DNA of 64,000 bases from Epiperipatus broadwayi (GCA_028023455.1 JAQFVV010012498.1:1118001-1182000); one strand, 5' to 3'; shown: positions 36,438-47,069, counted from the stretch's first letter. The notes: generated from the sequence alone by a model not told the origin. Program-made: numbers and translations.

Positions 36438-39400
36438 TGTAACTATTTCAAATTAATATAAGATTTGTAACTATTTAAATTAACACAGAAATACACCTCT
36501 CTCAGGTGTGTGGCATATTTCAATCCCTATTTGGCATGCCATTTGTAACTATAATTTGTAACTATTTTTAATATGTCACATTTGTAACCATAATAAATAT
36601 TTAGATAGGGGAAATTATTAATTATTAGATATATGCCTATCCAATCTGTACCATTTGTAACTATATTAATTCATCATAGCATAGATAAAGAAATTATAGA
36701 ATCACTGTGCCACTTGAAAATATCAGCATTAAAGATTCTTGGTATTTATTTATATATTGGGGCAGTCATTTGAACAATAAAACATACTGGCCATTGTCAT
36801 CAAATAAAAATAATATTAAATATAGCAACTGAATAAAAGTACCCACTATGAAATTCCTGGAGTGCCTTATGCTTATCTCCAATACTAGGTTCTTCTAACA
36901 AAGAATCCTTCCTATTCTTCTTTCCAACTATATAAGACCATTCATGGTCATATGCACACACTGGTGCTATTCATGACAACTTATAAAAAATATATATATT
37001 CTATAAAACTAATATTATGAAGTTGGAAAGGGATGATATCACTCTTTATTCAGTTTAGCTAAGTACATGTGTTTTCCCATGAGCGCCACTAGATTGTTTT
37101 CAATCTAGATAAGTATCTGTTTATAGTGTACTTGAGTTCAAACTCATTCAGTACATTTTTATTACACATGACTTGGATGACTAATGAAAAAAAAAATGAC
37201 ATTCTTACATTTTATCTATATTGATAAAATTACAAGATCCCAATATTACCAAAGTTTATACTATAGATCAAAGATTCTTATAGACATTGATAGCTCATTT
37301 ACGTATATTGATGAATAGACATGTATAATCCTATTAATGGCTTCCAAACAAGCATGTGAAGACCATTATTGATATTGATGGCCATTTAACTAGATTATTT
37401 ATCACAATAAAGGTAATGATGATGATGATGATAATAATATCATAATAATAATGATAATAGTGATATCATAATAATGATTATAATAGTGATGATGATACCA
37501 GCCATGGCTTATTAATAAACTCACAACAATAAATTCATCTTTATAAACTTATAGGCATCTATTAAAATTATCCTATTTCATACTGGGATTTAATAATACT
37601 AGTAGTGATGATTGATCATCATGAATCTCTTTGCATAATATTCAATTTTCTATAAACCCCTATTTACTAAAACATATTCATTACACTAAACATTAAATTT
37701 AATGATTATAATTTATTAATGATGATTGATGGCGATCATAACTTTTATATAGTATTATTTGAAACATTTTTAACCAATAACATGATATCTGTCTTTGATG
37801 AGGATGATCTAAACTCATGGACACAACACAATTTTAGCTTTCTATTGTTGAACTATAATTATCAAAATTTGGTTATTCTCAAGCATAATCCTTAAATACT
37901 CAAATATCAACATTCTAGTTTACCTATTATTTTGCGGACGCTTAATATTTGCAAGTGATTGCTCAATATATACGAATAGTAATACTTAATAACTGCGAGC
38001 AATGATGATGAATTAAAATGATAGAATTAAGACAAGGAAAAAAAAAACTACTCAAATATCAATATTCTAGTTTACCTATTATTTTGCGGACGCTTAATAT
38101 TTGCAAGTGATTGCTCAATATATACGAATAGTAATACTTAATAACTGCGAGCAATGATGATGAATTAAAATGATAGAATTAAGACAAGGAAAAAAAACCC
38201 ACAATATTCTTAATAATAACTCGGAAACCAATTAAGAAATATAATTATATTTTATTAACACTACTACTCTTTCCTTCCTTCTTTAAAGTCAAATCAACAA
38301 TTAAATAAATGGCTTATTACCATATTAATTCAATACAAAAATTAATATAAAAAATTTATATAAGTATAAGCAAATAAATCTAACATATAGGTTTGTCATT
38401 TTTCTTGATATCTCAAAATAAGCTGACTTAAATCAATATTAGAAAAAAAATTCATATTCTATAAATGCTTATTTAAGACTTTTCTTACTTATCATATCAT
38501 AAAATAAATTTCAGGTGTTACTTGTATATGTTATTTCACTTCCATTCAAATGTAATGCCCTACTTTTCAATTTACCATTTTAAACTAATCATATATAACC
38601 TATTCTTTGATGTGTTTGGATAAGCAGTTACACATGCACGCATTCGGTAATGTTAACATATATGTTTAAAATGTATACCCATAAATTACATATATAAAAA
38701 TATCTTTTTCTTTTGCAACCTTATAGCGAAAGAAAATAAAATACATGATATTAATTTTTTAATATGCAACAAGATAAAATAAAAATAAAAAAACATTATA
38801 AATATAAAAAAAATAATAAAAAAAATAATGAAAAATTTAAATTTAAAGATTTAAACTATGTTTGTGGTATGTTGTGAGATATTGCAAATAACTATAGATA
38901 AACAAGTCTTTAATGTTTCTGTATCAAAAAAAAATTTTTGCTTTGACCTGTAAATCAAGGTTTATTTTTAATAAGCAAGAATAAAATCGGTTAAAGAAAG
39001 TTCATATTTACCCGTTTACTTTTTACTTCTTATCAATGTCCTGAGTTTGAAGTTTCAGACTGCTTTTCTCTGCTCACCAACAAAAAAAAAATTATTGCAG
39101 ATACTTTTAAGAGAATGCTGAATCAATTGACTTGCTTATTTCTTCAATTCTATTATTATTCATTGTTGATTGGCCTCCTCCTACCATTTTAAAAAAAAGT
39201 TATTATAAGTACTTTTGAATAAGTAGGTACCGGTGGATTTGCTTGTCTCTCTCCTTTTAAAAAAATAATTGCTGTTGGCACTTTAGATGATTGAGGTAAA
39301 CTAACAAAATTTGATTCATGGCTTCAAACTTGGTTCTACATGGCTTTTATAAATTTTCTTTTCCTCCTATTTCCTCTTCTCCATTCATTCAAAGGTAATG

Positions 39401-40605
39401 AGCTTTTAATAAGCCAGGAACTAGAAACAAAGCATTCCATATAGCTTGTGTGGTTGGCTTCAAACTCTATCATTTTGTTGGTTATTACTTGATACATGAC
39501 TTCATAGACAGATCAGTGATTTTAACTCATTCTGTATTAACCAGGAAGCAGAAAAAAATGGTTTAGCAATGCAGAGGCATAGTATTATGCATAGCCAAAT
39601 ATGTTAATATCACATCTACACAATTGTTAATAACTTCTATTAAATTCAATCTTGTTCCAATGTTTTCCTCTCTTCTTTAATATTGCTGGAAATTGTTTAT
39701 ATAGACACACATCTTCGTCTATATTGACTTTATACCAGAGTCTTATACTTCATTTCCTTTCTCAATTTTTGAAGAGTGAATAAACAAATCAAATCGCTTA
39801 CTTTTCTCCTACTGAGTTGAGTCTCAAAATAATAATCACTGAGTTACATCTCACTTTAATAATAATAATCTGAGTGATTGTCTCTCCAAAATATTCATAT
39901 TGAGTCTCTAAAAATAAAATCATACTGACTGATCAAAAAAATAAAATCATACTGCCTGATCATCTCTCTGAAAAAAATTAATGACTAAGTGATCATCTCT
40001 CTAAAAAAATTAATGAATAACTCCCCTAAAAAAATTGTTTCAATCATTTATATCGCAAACTTCAACCAAAGAAAAAAAAACACCTGGAAACCTTATCTTA
40101 AAAAAAAAATCAAAGCTTCACAAGTTTGACGTCGGTCACAATCAATAAAGACTTAAAATTGATCGCTATCGTTATCTACATCAAAGCACCTCTTTTGTAA
40201 AAATAATCTTAAGACACAGACAACAACAAACCTGGAATCTATAGCCATCAGAAATAGGTGTAAAAGCATCTTTGTGTTTGTACAGATGTATTCATTCTTT
40301 CACACGTGTACATTTTTTTTATCTCCTAATCTAATAATCTTCATCGCCTTATTTTACACTTTTCTGATCTACTCTATTTTAATAAAACCAAAGTTAAATA
40401 ATATGACACCTTATTTAATAAAACTATATATATAATAAATCATTACCAAATATTATTACCCTCTACATAATGGTTTATTCATTAACTATCTATAAATCTA
40501 TAATATTAAATACACATATATAAATCCTCATATATATAAAAGAAATTTTTTTTTTAATTAATTAAATAATATATCTGTGTGTTTGAAATGAGTCATATAC
40601 ATACA
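36438..40605 (-). repeat. 5' LTR of the LARD-like element (4168 bp)
   Basis: Plus-strand ends TGTAAC and ATACA. It differs from the left copy by scattered substitutions, a tandem duplication of 152 bp (37898-38049 and 38050-about 38200) and the lack of an 80-90-bp segment at about 38803. As the 5' LTR it should hold the promoter, which I could not locate. Confidence 0.93.
37898..38200. repeat. 152-bp tandem duplication inside the right LTR
   Basis: The sequence from 37898 to 38049 is repeated almost exactly from 38050. The left LTR has one copy, so the duplication arose after the element inserted. Confidence 0.9.
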
Positions 40606-41136
40606 TTATATATATATATATATATAATATATACTGAAGTATATATATATATATATATATATATACTTCAGTCTACCTTAATGCATAGAATTAGAATAGA
40701 TTATTGCTTTTATATTGAGTTGTATCTAGCAACAGTATAATAGAACAGGGAATAAGTCTTGCAATAATATTTTTATAATTGAAACCTCATTAAAAAGTTT
40801 GTCTATCTCAATAACTGTCTTTTCAGAAGAAGCTATGAAGTTGATAAATTTTATGGACACATCAACATCTGACTGCTCAAACTAAAAATTCCAACTTAGA
40901 TTGAATTCGAAACTGCTTTGTATATTTGAGATCGTTTTCCCATATTTCTAAATAAGTGATATAATTCACATAAAAAATTAAACTATACTTTTTAAAATTT
41001 TCTTTATTTACATCTCCTGCTTTAACATATAGAAACAGTTTTTGCTTGCAAAGATGGGATGAAATTGTTGTCTCTTCTAGTTACTTAAATTTACTTTTAA
41101 TAGTCTCATCGAAAATAGAAATTAATGAAGTCCATA
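40606..41136. other. TA tract, hairpin and unassigned sequence
   Basis: TA repeats directly follow the LARD-like LTR. 40633-40672 is a perfect palindrome: ACTGAAGT, a TA core of about 24 bp, then ACTTCAGT. The remaining 460 bp show nothing recognisable. Confidence 0.7.
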
Positions 41137-41151
41137 ATGCTGTTTTATTTA
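41137..41151. repeat. Target-site duplication, left (second HHR element)
   Basis: atgctgttttattta, repeated exactly at 42113-42127. It fixes the insertion as 41152-42112. Confidence 0.88.
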
Positions 41152-41263
41152 TAAACAGAGCAAAACTCTCCATACAGTATTGCCACCTGTGCTAAACAGA
41201 GTAATCAATGGATGCCAGAAGGCTTGTGCATAAAATTCCTATCTAATGCCTACTCATCCAATA

Positions 41264-41305
41264 TCCCCAGACTAGTTTCTGGCTTGTGGCCTTCGTCAGT
41301 GAGGA
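41264..41305 (-). ncRNA. Hammerhead ribozyme motif, intact core
   Basis: Same bases as the 8764-8805 motif: TCCTCA, CTGACGA, GGC/GCC hairpin, GAAAC, TA, GTC, TGGGGA. Core and cleavage triplet are intact. Confidence 0.8.
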
Positions 41306-41720
41306 GCTTTGGAATCTGAGAGCACTGCATCTAGATCTTAGGATCTAATGCAACCCTCTAGCAAACACCTTTTATCTCTACTTAACTACTAAACTATGAG
41401 AATGAAATTGAAAACACAAAAAATATTTTCAATCTAAGCTCAATAGCTTAAATAGTCATATGGGTCTGAACTCAGTTCAGCACTTATACATTTTGGTGTC
41501 TTTGGCTCTTTTACAACCATAGCCACCACTATCCTATTAGGCAGGATTGGTGTTAAACCATTAAGCATCACATGATCACATTTCCTATACTAGCACATTA
41601 ATTGTTGATAAACAGAGCAAAACTCTCCATACAGTATTGCCACCTGTGCTAAACAGAGTAATCAATGGATGCCAGAAGGCTTGTGCATAAAATCCCTATC
41701 TAATGCCTACTCATCCAATA

Positions 41721-41762
41721 TCCCCAGACTAGTTTCTGGCTTGTGGCCTTTGTCAGTGAGGA
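41721..41762 (-). ncRNA. Hammerhead ribozyme motif, core mutated
   Basis: Same fold, but the core reads CTGACAA: the invariant G of CTGANGA is A. Predicted inactive. Confidence 0.72.
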
Positions 41763-41918
41763 GCTTTGGATCTGAGAGCTATTGAGCTTAGATTGAAAAT
41801 ATTTTTTGTGTTTTCAATTTCATTCTCATAGTTTAGTAGTTAAGTAGAGATAAAAGGTGGTTGCTAGAGGATTGCATTAGATCCTAAGATCTAGATGCAG
41901 TGCTCTCAGATCCAAAGC

Positions 41919-41960
41919 TCCTCACTGACGAAGGCCACAAGCCAGAAACTAGACTGGGGA
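41919..41960 (+). ncRNA. Hammerhead ribozyme motif, cleavage site mutated
   Basis: TCCTCA (41919-41924), CTGACGA (41925-41931), GGC/GCC hairpin, GAAAC (41945-41949), then GAC instead of GTC (41952-41954), then TGGGGA. The U needed before the cleaved base is lost. Predicted inactive or weak. Confidence 0.72.
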
Positions 41961-42112
41961 TATTGGATGAGTAGGCGTTAGATAGGGATTTTATGCACAA
42001 GCCTTCTGGCATCCATTGATTACTCTGTTTAGCACAGGTGGCAATACTGTATGGAGAGTTTTGCTCTGTTTATCAACAATTAATGTGCTAGTATAGGAAA
42101 TGTGATCATGTG

Positions 42113-42127
42113 ATGCTGTTTTATTTA
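42113..42127. repeat. Target-site duplication, right (second HHR element)
   Basis: Exact 15-bp copy of 41137-41151. Confidence 0.88.
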
Positions 42128-42401
42128 TATAAATTATAATAAACAACAAATTTATCATATATAACAGCATATATATATATAATTTTACATGATTTTTTTT
42201 TTCAGTATATAAATTGTGCCTTTCTGAAATAATGACATCTATTTAAATGTTAACTAATTATTGCAGATGGAACACTATCTATTGTTTTATAATGGAAGTA
42301 AAATACCAATAATAAAATAAAATATAAATAAAACATAATAGTCAAATATGTTTAAAAATACATATATACAAGCAACAAAAGATTACAAATTATAAAATTA
42401 T

Positions 42402-42449
42402 CATAGAAAAGCCTTTTTCGGCAAATTGTTTTTTGCCCTTTTCAATATG
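42402..42449 (-). ncRNA. Hammerhead-like fold at the PLE-2 left copy 3' end
   Basis: Minus strand: CATA pairs with TATG (stem I), enclosing TTGAAAA in the core position, stem II GGGCAAA with TTTGCC, GAAA, an AAAG/CTTT-type stem III and C at the cleavage site. Compared with CTGANGA the first base and the essential G are changed, so cleavage is doubtful. The order and spacing of the stems are those of PLE hammerheads. Confidence 0.42.
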
Positions 42450-42618
42450 TCTCCACGATTTAAAGAACATACAGAGACATCTATATCAATACATGAGAAA
42501 AGACAGATAAACAAATGGATATCTGACACGATCTTTATGTGATTTTTTTTTTCAATTCTACTACAAAATTACTCTGTTATGTATATTGAATGGATATATA
42601 CCCACATATATTAAGTAA

Positions 42619-42677
42619 TTAACTATCTATCCATTCTTTATCCATTAACCACTTATTGTTTAACTTAATGGATGTTT

Positions 42678-42713
<36 letters not shown>

Positions 42714-43680
42714 TACAGTTGTTTTTATTATACATAATATAGTCTGTTTCATATATTTTACATCTATTAACATTTTTAATATAATCAAGAACACTTATAT
42801 TATCAATACAATTTATTTTATGTCCATACTGCAAATAATGAACATATACCGCAGATCTATCATCTTTCCTCACAATAACATCATTGTGTTCTTTAGCTCT
42901 TTCTCCCAATTGCTTTGATGTCTGGCCATAGTAAACCATATTACAAAAATTACATCTAATTTTATAAACCTTCCCTCTCTTATATTTTATATCATCTTTC
43001 ATTCTACAATTAGTTATCAATTTATCCAAGTTTTTGCTATTAGCCCATCCCACATTAATGTTTTTATCTATATAATTTTTACTTTTTTTATTTAATATAT
43101 TATATACACTAGGCAAATATGAAATTTTTATCCACTTCTTTTGTTTATTAGTCCTGCATCTATTATTATTCGTGCTATTTACCCCATATTGTGAAAATAT
43201 ATTGTCAATACTATGCGCTGCATATCCATATCCCATATATGTTTGTTTAAATTTATCCTTCTGTAACATAGCAATATTTCTATCTGTATTAAATCTATCG
43301 TTCTTATATTTAAAATTCTTAATTACACTCATCTTTTGTATCCATGGGTGTTTTGAATCAATTGATATAATTTTCCTTAATTTATAATCTTTAATAAAAT
43401 TCTTAATTATAATATCATTATTTTGATTTAAAATAATTTCAATATCTAAATACCTTATTTCATTATCAATTTCTTTCATAGTAAACCTAATATTATCAAC
43501 ATTATTATTAAATTGTTTATATAATTTACATATTGCCGTCTTATTACCAATTATCAAACTATCATCTACATATCTAAAATAATGTAGTACTTCTTTTTTA
43601 ATTATACTGCCTTTTATAATATTGATTTTCATGTCATTAATGAACATAGATGCCATAAGAACACTAATCGCATATCCCAT
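42619..43680 (-). pseudogene. PLE-2 left copy, RT and GIY-YIG endonuclease
   Basis: A 353-codon frame. RT motif B region 'MGYAISVLMASMFINDM' starts the frame, 'YFRYVDDSLIIGN' (about residues 34-46) is the catalytic box, and 'IRYLDIEIIL' (about 75-84) follows. The GIY-YIG domain is at about 237-275: 'KVYKIRCNFC', 'VYYGQTSKQLGERAKEHND'. It shows the first tyrosine, the second YYG, arginine and glutamate-histidine; the second signature is Y-Y-G instead of Y-I-G. The C-terminus contains an 'IYIYIYIY' run encoded by a TA microsatellite (about 42679-42708). The true start lies upstream in a different frame. Confidence 0.88.
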
Positions 43681-44870
43681 TACCCATTCCTTATTTATAC
43701 TCCAATATTCAGTATTATATTTAAAATATAAACTATTATTAATATATTAGGTTCAATGCTTCATTTATAATATACTAATTATGATATCATCTTTGATATA
43801 TAGAGATAAAGCCTTTATGACGATACTAATACTTTTAATTCTAGGGATACTAGGGTACCTCGATTCTATGTCCATCACAAAGATACTGTGGTTTCTATTT
43901 ATATCCATCATATTTAATTTATCAATAATAGGCTCTGTATTTTTTATACAATATTATCCATAACCAATTATACCAGCTATCCATTTGTTTAAATATTTAC
44001 AAAATTTATGTAAAATGAAATTGCTAAAATTAAACAATAATCTTAAAGGGTTATCTTCCTTATGCCTTTTTACCTTACAAAATATATATGAGTTCTCATA
44101 TGAATTAGGATATAAAGAATAATATTGATTATCACTTATAATGTTATTAAGCTTCATCTTTTTTAACAATTTTACATGTTTATTTTTTTATATTATTTGT
44201 AGGATCTTTAGATAATATACTATACCCCTCATTTTTTATTACACTATCTATTCTATTATTATAGTTCTTAGCACATTACAACAAAATGACAAACTTTATC
44301 TTCTTTACTTATTACAATCCCATAGCCATTACATATATATCTAACTTCGTTTATTATTTTCCTGTAGTTATAATCCTTATTAGAAATATTAAGTTCATAT
44401 AAATGTCTATTTAAAACACACTGTAATTTCTTTTTCTCCCCGTATGGGATATGTGCCAATTCAATGTCTGTTATAATCCTCTTCTTTATATCTTTGTCTA
44501 TAAATGATGGATTTTTACTCAGTAAATTACTTTGTTCACGTGAAAATTTATAGTCTGTTAAATTTACAAAATTGTCTGAAACATGTTTTTTATATTCCAT
44601 AGACTTATAAGATTGCTGAATATTATATCTGCATGATTTATTAGTGGAAAATTTATTAATCAGCCATTCTCATTTTTTAGTATATTTAAGGTGTATTTTA
44701 TAATTCCATTTATTACGATAATTATTTAAGAAATCTTTGAAATTATCCCAGACATTTATTCTTTTTAATATTGATTTTATAATTTTATTTAAGCTTCTAA
44801 ATCTATCCAAACTTCTTTTAAAAATGTAGTATTTTTCATTTATAAAAATCTGCAACAAACAATTTTCCAA
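43681..44870 (-). pseudogene. PLE-2 left copy, N-terminal and early RT pieces
   Basis: Broken minus-strand frames. 44670-44870 (66 codons) and 44268-44600 (110 codons) are the lysine-rich N-terminal part; the latter ends 'GIVISKEDKVCHFVV', resembling the conserved K-A-D-K-G-x-x-V-V entry of Penelope RTs. 43954-44169 holds 'IFCKVKRHKEDNPLRLLFNF', matching the K-x-H-K...P-L-R-P-I box. Motif A, seen clearly in the right copy as 'FVMDIKSMYPSIP', lies at about 43810-43880 here. Confidence 0.75.
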
Positions 44871-45056
44871 TTTATATATTAATTTATTATTATTTGAGAT
44901 CTTCTTATTCCTTCTAACCCTTTAAGGTTATTGTTTAATTTTAGCAATTTCATTTTACATAAATTTTGTAAATATTTAAACAAATGGATAGCTGATATAA
45001 TTGGTTATGGATAATATTATATAAAAAATACAGAGGCTATTATTGATAAATTAAAT

Positions 45057-45500
45057 ATGGTGAATATAAATAGAAACCACAGTATCTTTGTGATGGACAT
45101 AAAATCGATGTACCCTAGTATCCCTAGAATTAAAAGTATTAGTATCGTCATAAAGGCTTTATCTTTATATATCAATGGTGATAGCATAATTAATATTATA
45201 AATGAATCATTGAACCTAATAAATAATAGTTTATATTTTAAATATAATAATGAATATTGGAGTATAAATAAGGGATGGGTAATGGGATGCGCGATTAGTG
45301 GGCTTATGGCATCTATGTTCATTAATGACATGGAAATCAATATTATAAAAGGCAGTATAATTAAAAAAGAAGTACTACATTATTTTAGATATGTAGATGA
45401 TAGTTTGATAATTGGTAATAAGAGGGCAATATATAAATTATATAAACAATTTAATAATAATGTTCATAGTAAACCTAAGGTTTACTATGAAAGAAATTGA
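45057..45500 (+). pseudogene. PLE-2 right copy, RT catalytic part
   Basis: A 147-codon frame. Motif A 'FVMDIKSMYPSIP' (about residues 11-23), motif B 'GWVMGCAISGLMASMFIND' (about 73-91), catalytic 'YFRYVDDSLIIGN' (about 107-119). It ends in foreign residues after about 'FNNNV' because a 29-bp palindrome (45463-45491) replaces native sequence and shifts the frame. Confidence 0.85.
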
Positions 45501-45873
45501 TAATGAAATAAGGTATTTAGATATTGAAATTATTTTAAATCAAAATAATGATATTATAATTAAGCATTTTATTAAAGATTATAAATTAAGAAAAATTATA
45601 TCAATTGATTCAAAACAATCATGGATACAAAAGATGCGTGTAATTAAGAATTTTAAATATAAGAACGATAGATTTAATACAGATAGAAATATTGCTATGT
45701 TACAGAAGGATAAATTTAAACAAACATATATGGGATATGGATATGCAGCGCATAGTATTGACAATATATTTTCACAATATGAGGTAAATAGCACGAATAA
45801 TAATAGATGCAGAGCTAATAAACAAAAGAAGTGGATAAAAATTTCATATTTGCCTAGTGTATATATTAAATAA
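45412..45873 (+). pseudogene. PLE-2 right copy, RT thumb region
   Basis: A 153-codon frame; reliable similarity to the left copy begins at about residue 25 with 'RFTMKEIDNEIRYLDIEIIL' and runs to 'WIKISYLPSVY', where another shift (about 45865) interrupts it. Confidence 0.8.
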
Positions 45874-46247
45874 AAAAAGTAAAAATTATATAGATAAAAA
45901 CATTAATGTGGAATGGGCTAATAGCAAAAATTTGGATAAATTGATAACTAATTGTAGGATGAAAGATGATATAAAATATAAGAGAGGGATGGTTTATAAA
46001 ATTAGATGTAATTTTTGTAATATGGTTTACTATGGCCAGACACCAAAGCAATTGGGAGACAGAGCTAAAGAACACAATGATGCTATTGCTAGGAAAGATG
46101 ATAGATCTGCGTTATATGTTCATTATTTGCAGTACGGACATAAAATAAATTGTATTGATAATATAAGTGTTCTTGATTATATTAAAAATGTTAATAGACG
46201 TAAAATATATGAAACAAACTATATTATGTATAATAAAAACAACTGTA

Positions 46248-46307
<60 letters not shown>

Positions 46308-46360
46308 CCATTAAGTTAAACAATAAGTGGTTAATGGATAAAGAATGGATAGTTAATTAA
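45857..46360 (+). pseudogene. PLE-2 right copy, GIY-YIG endonuclease
   Basis: A 167-codon frame. 'MVYKIRCNFCNMVYYGQT' (about residues 45-62) and 'LGDRAKEHND' (about 66-75) are the nuclease core. An 'IYIY' run from a TA tract (about 46250-46300) is longer than in the left copy. The frame ends in 'WLMDKEWIVN' against 'IDS' in the left copy. Confidence 0.85.
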
Positions 46361-46517
46361 TTAATATATGTGGATATATATCCATTCAATATATATAACA
46401 GTAATTTTGTAGTAGAATTGAGAAAAAAAATCACATAATAGATCGTGTCCATTTGTTTATCTGTCTTCTCTCATGTATTGATATAGATGTTGCTGTATGT
46501 GCTTTAAATCATGGATA

Positions 46518-46567
46518 CATATTGAAAAGGGCAAAAAACATAATTTGTCGCAAAAGGCTTTTCTATG
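46518..46567 (+). ncRNA. Hammerhead-like fold, PLE-2 right copy (decayed)
   Basis: Counterpart of 42402-42449. CATA (46518-46521) and TATG (46564-46567) are kept, but the GCCGAAA part reads GTCGCAAA, so the stem II strand and core are further damaged. Confidence 0.35.
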
Positions 46568-46870
46568 ATAATTTTATAATTTGTAATCTTTGTTGCTTGT
46601 ATATATGTATTTTTAAATATATTTGACTATTGTTTACTTGAAGTGCAACATAAAAAAAGAATTGGTTTTAATTCTGATTCTTTTTCTGTAAAATAAAACA
46701 CAATAAAATTATAATACAGAATTTCAATAAAAGTTGAACGAATTGACAGTACTGATATATTTGACCATCCATTCTGCTTTATGGTGTTGTTGCTAAATTA
46801 AATCAGGTAAAAATGCCATTTAGCAGGCCCAATTTCTCAATTGCTATCAGCAATTGATTCTTTTGCAGTG

Positions 46871-46962
46871 TGTTTTGCGATCAATCGTTCTTGCAATTCA
46901 CACTTAACCTACCATATGTTTTGCGATCAATTGCTCTTGCAATTAACACTTAGCCTACTGTG
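46871..46962. repeat. Tandem duplication, two 46-bp units
   Basis: Unit beginning TGTTTTGCGATCAAT at 46871 and again at 46917, with a few substitutions. Confidence 0.88.
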
Positions 46963-47069
46963 TCAGTTCAGGCTAATATGTGTTGTTACTGACAATTAAC
47001 ATATCACTACCATATCATGTTATAGTGTGAGTACTTGTAATCAATGGCACCTGGTATGATGGATTCAAA

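Larger units (their letters stand above)
29604..40605 (-). mobile_element. Giant-LTR, gag-only retrotransposon (LARD-like), 11 kb
   Basis: Two directly repeated ends, 29604-33711 and 36438-40605, flank a 2.7-kb internal region. Each repeat reads TG...CA on both strands. On the minus strand a 21-nt primer binding site lies 2 nt inside the right LTR and a purine tract abuts the left LTR, so the element runs right to left. The only sizeable frame is a gag-like coiled-coil protein. There is no protease, RT or integrase, so it must be mobilised in trans. Large LTRs with a non-coding or gag-only centre match the LARD concept from plants. LTR copies differ by few substitutions and two indels, so insertion was recent. 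It sits in a TA tract at the end of the gypsy right LTR; the target duplication cannot be read within the TA repeat. Confidence 0.88.
41152..42112. mobile_element. HHR element, tandem plus inverted units, 961 bp
   Basis: Made of one roughly 500-bp unit type, the same as each arm at 8672-9429. A nearly full unit (41152-about 41560) is followed head-to-tail by a second unit that stops at about 41778 and passes directly into an inverted unit (about 41778-42112). No frame is coding. Three hammerhead motifs are present: 41264-41305 (-), 41721-41762 (-) and 41919-41960 (+). The 15-bp target duplication shows that the whole arrangement inserted as one piece, so the multimer existed before or arose during insertion. 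Self-cleaving RNA multimers or template jumping would explain it. Confidence 0.85.
42337..44916 (-). mobile_element. PLE-2 left copy, near full-length Penelope-like element
   Basis: Runs right to left from about 44916 to 42337. Coding pieces in order: N-terminal part 44870-44670, then 44600-44268 and 44169-43954, RT motif A around 43810-43880, main RT and endonuclease frame 43680-42619, then a 3' UTR with an HHR-like fold at 42402-42449. Frameshifts separate the pieces, so the copy is inactive. The outer 1.7 kb are repeated inverted in the adjoining right copy. It belongs to the GIY-YIG-bearing Penelope-like group. Confidence 0.87.
44916..46631 (+). mobile_element. PLE-2 right copy, 5' truncated, head-to-head with the left copy
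   Basis: Reverse-complement counterpart of 42337-44052, with matching sequence from the 'taaccctttaag' junction (44916) to the outer end (46631). It lacks the N-terminal 860 bp that the left copy has. The junction lies exactly where the left copy's 5' end begins, so both share one 5' boundary. Coding pieces: 45057-45500, 45412-45873, 45857-46360. Confidence 0.88.

Noticed and set aside
29604-40605. Segmental duplication of host DNA as an explanation for the 4.1-kb repeats
   Set aside because: TG...CA ends, a tRNA-like primer site and a purine tract at the expected places indicate LTRs.
43781-43963. Hydrophobic frame resembling a membrane protein (also 45017-45340 on the minus strand)
   Set aside because: Antisense shadow of the PLE-2 RT; the same false frame appears in both copies.
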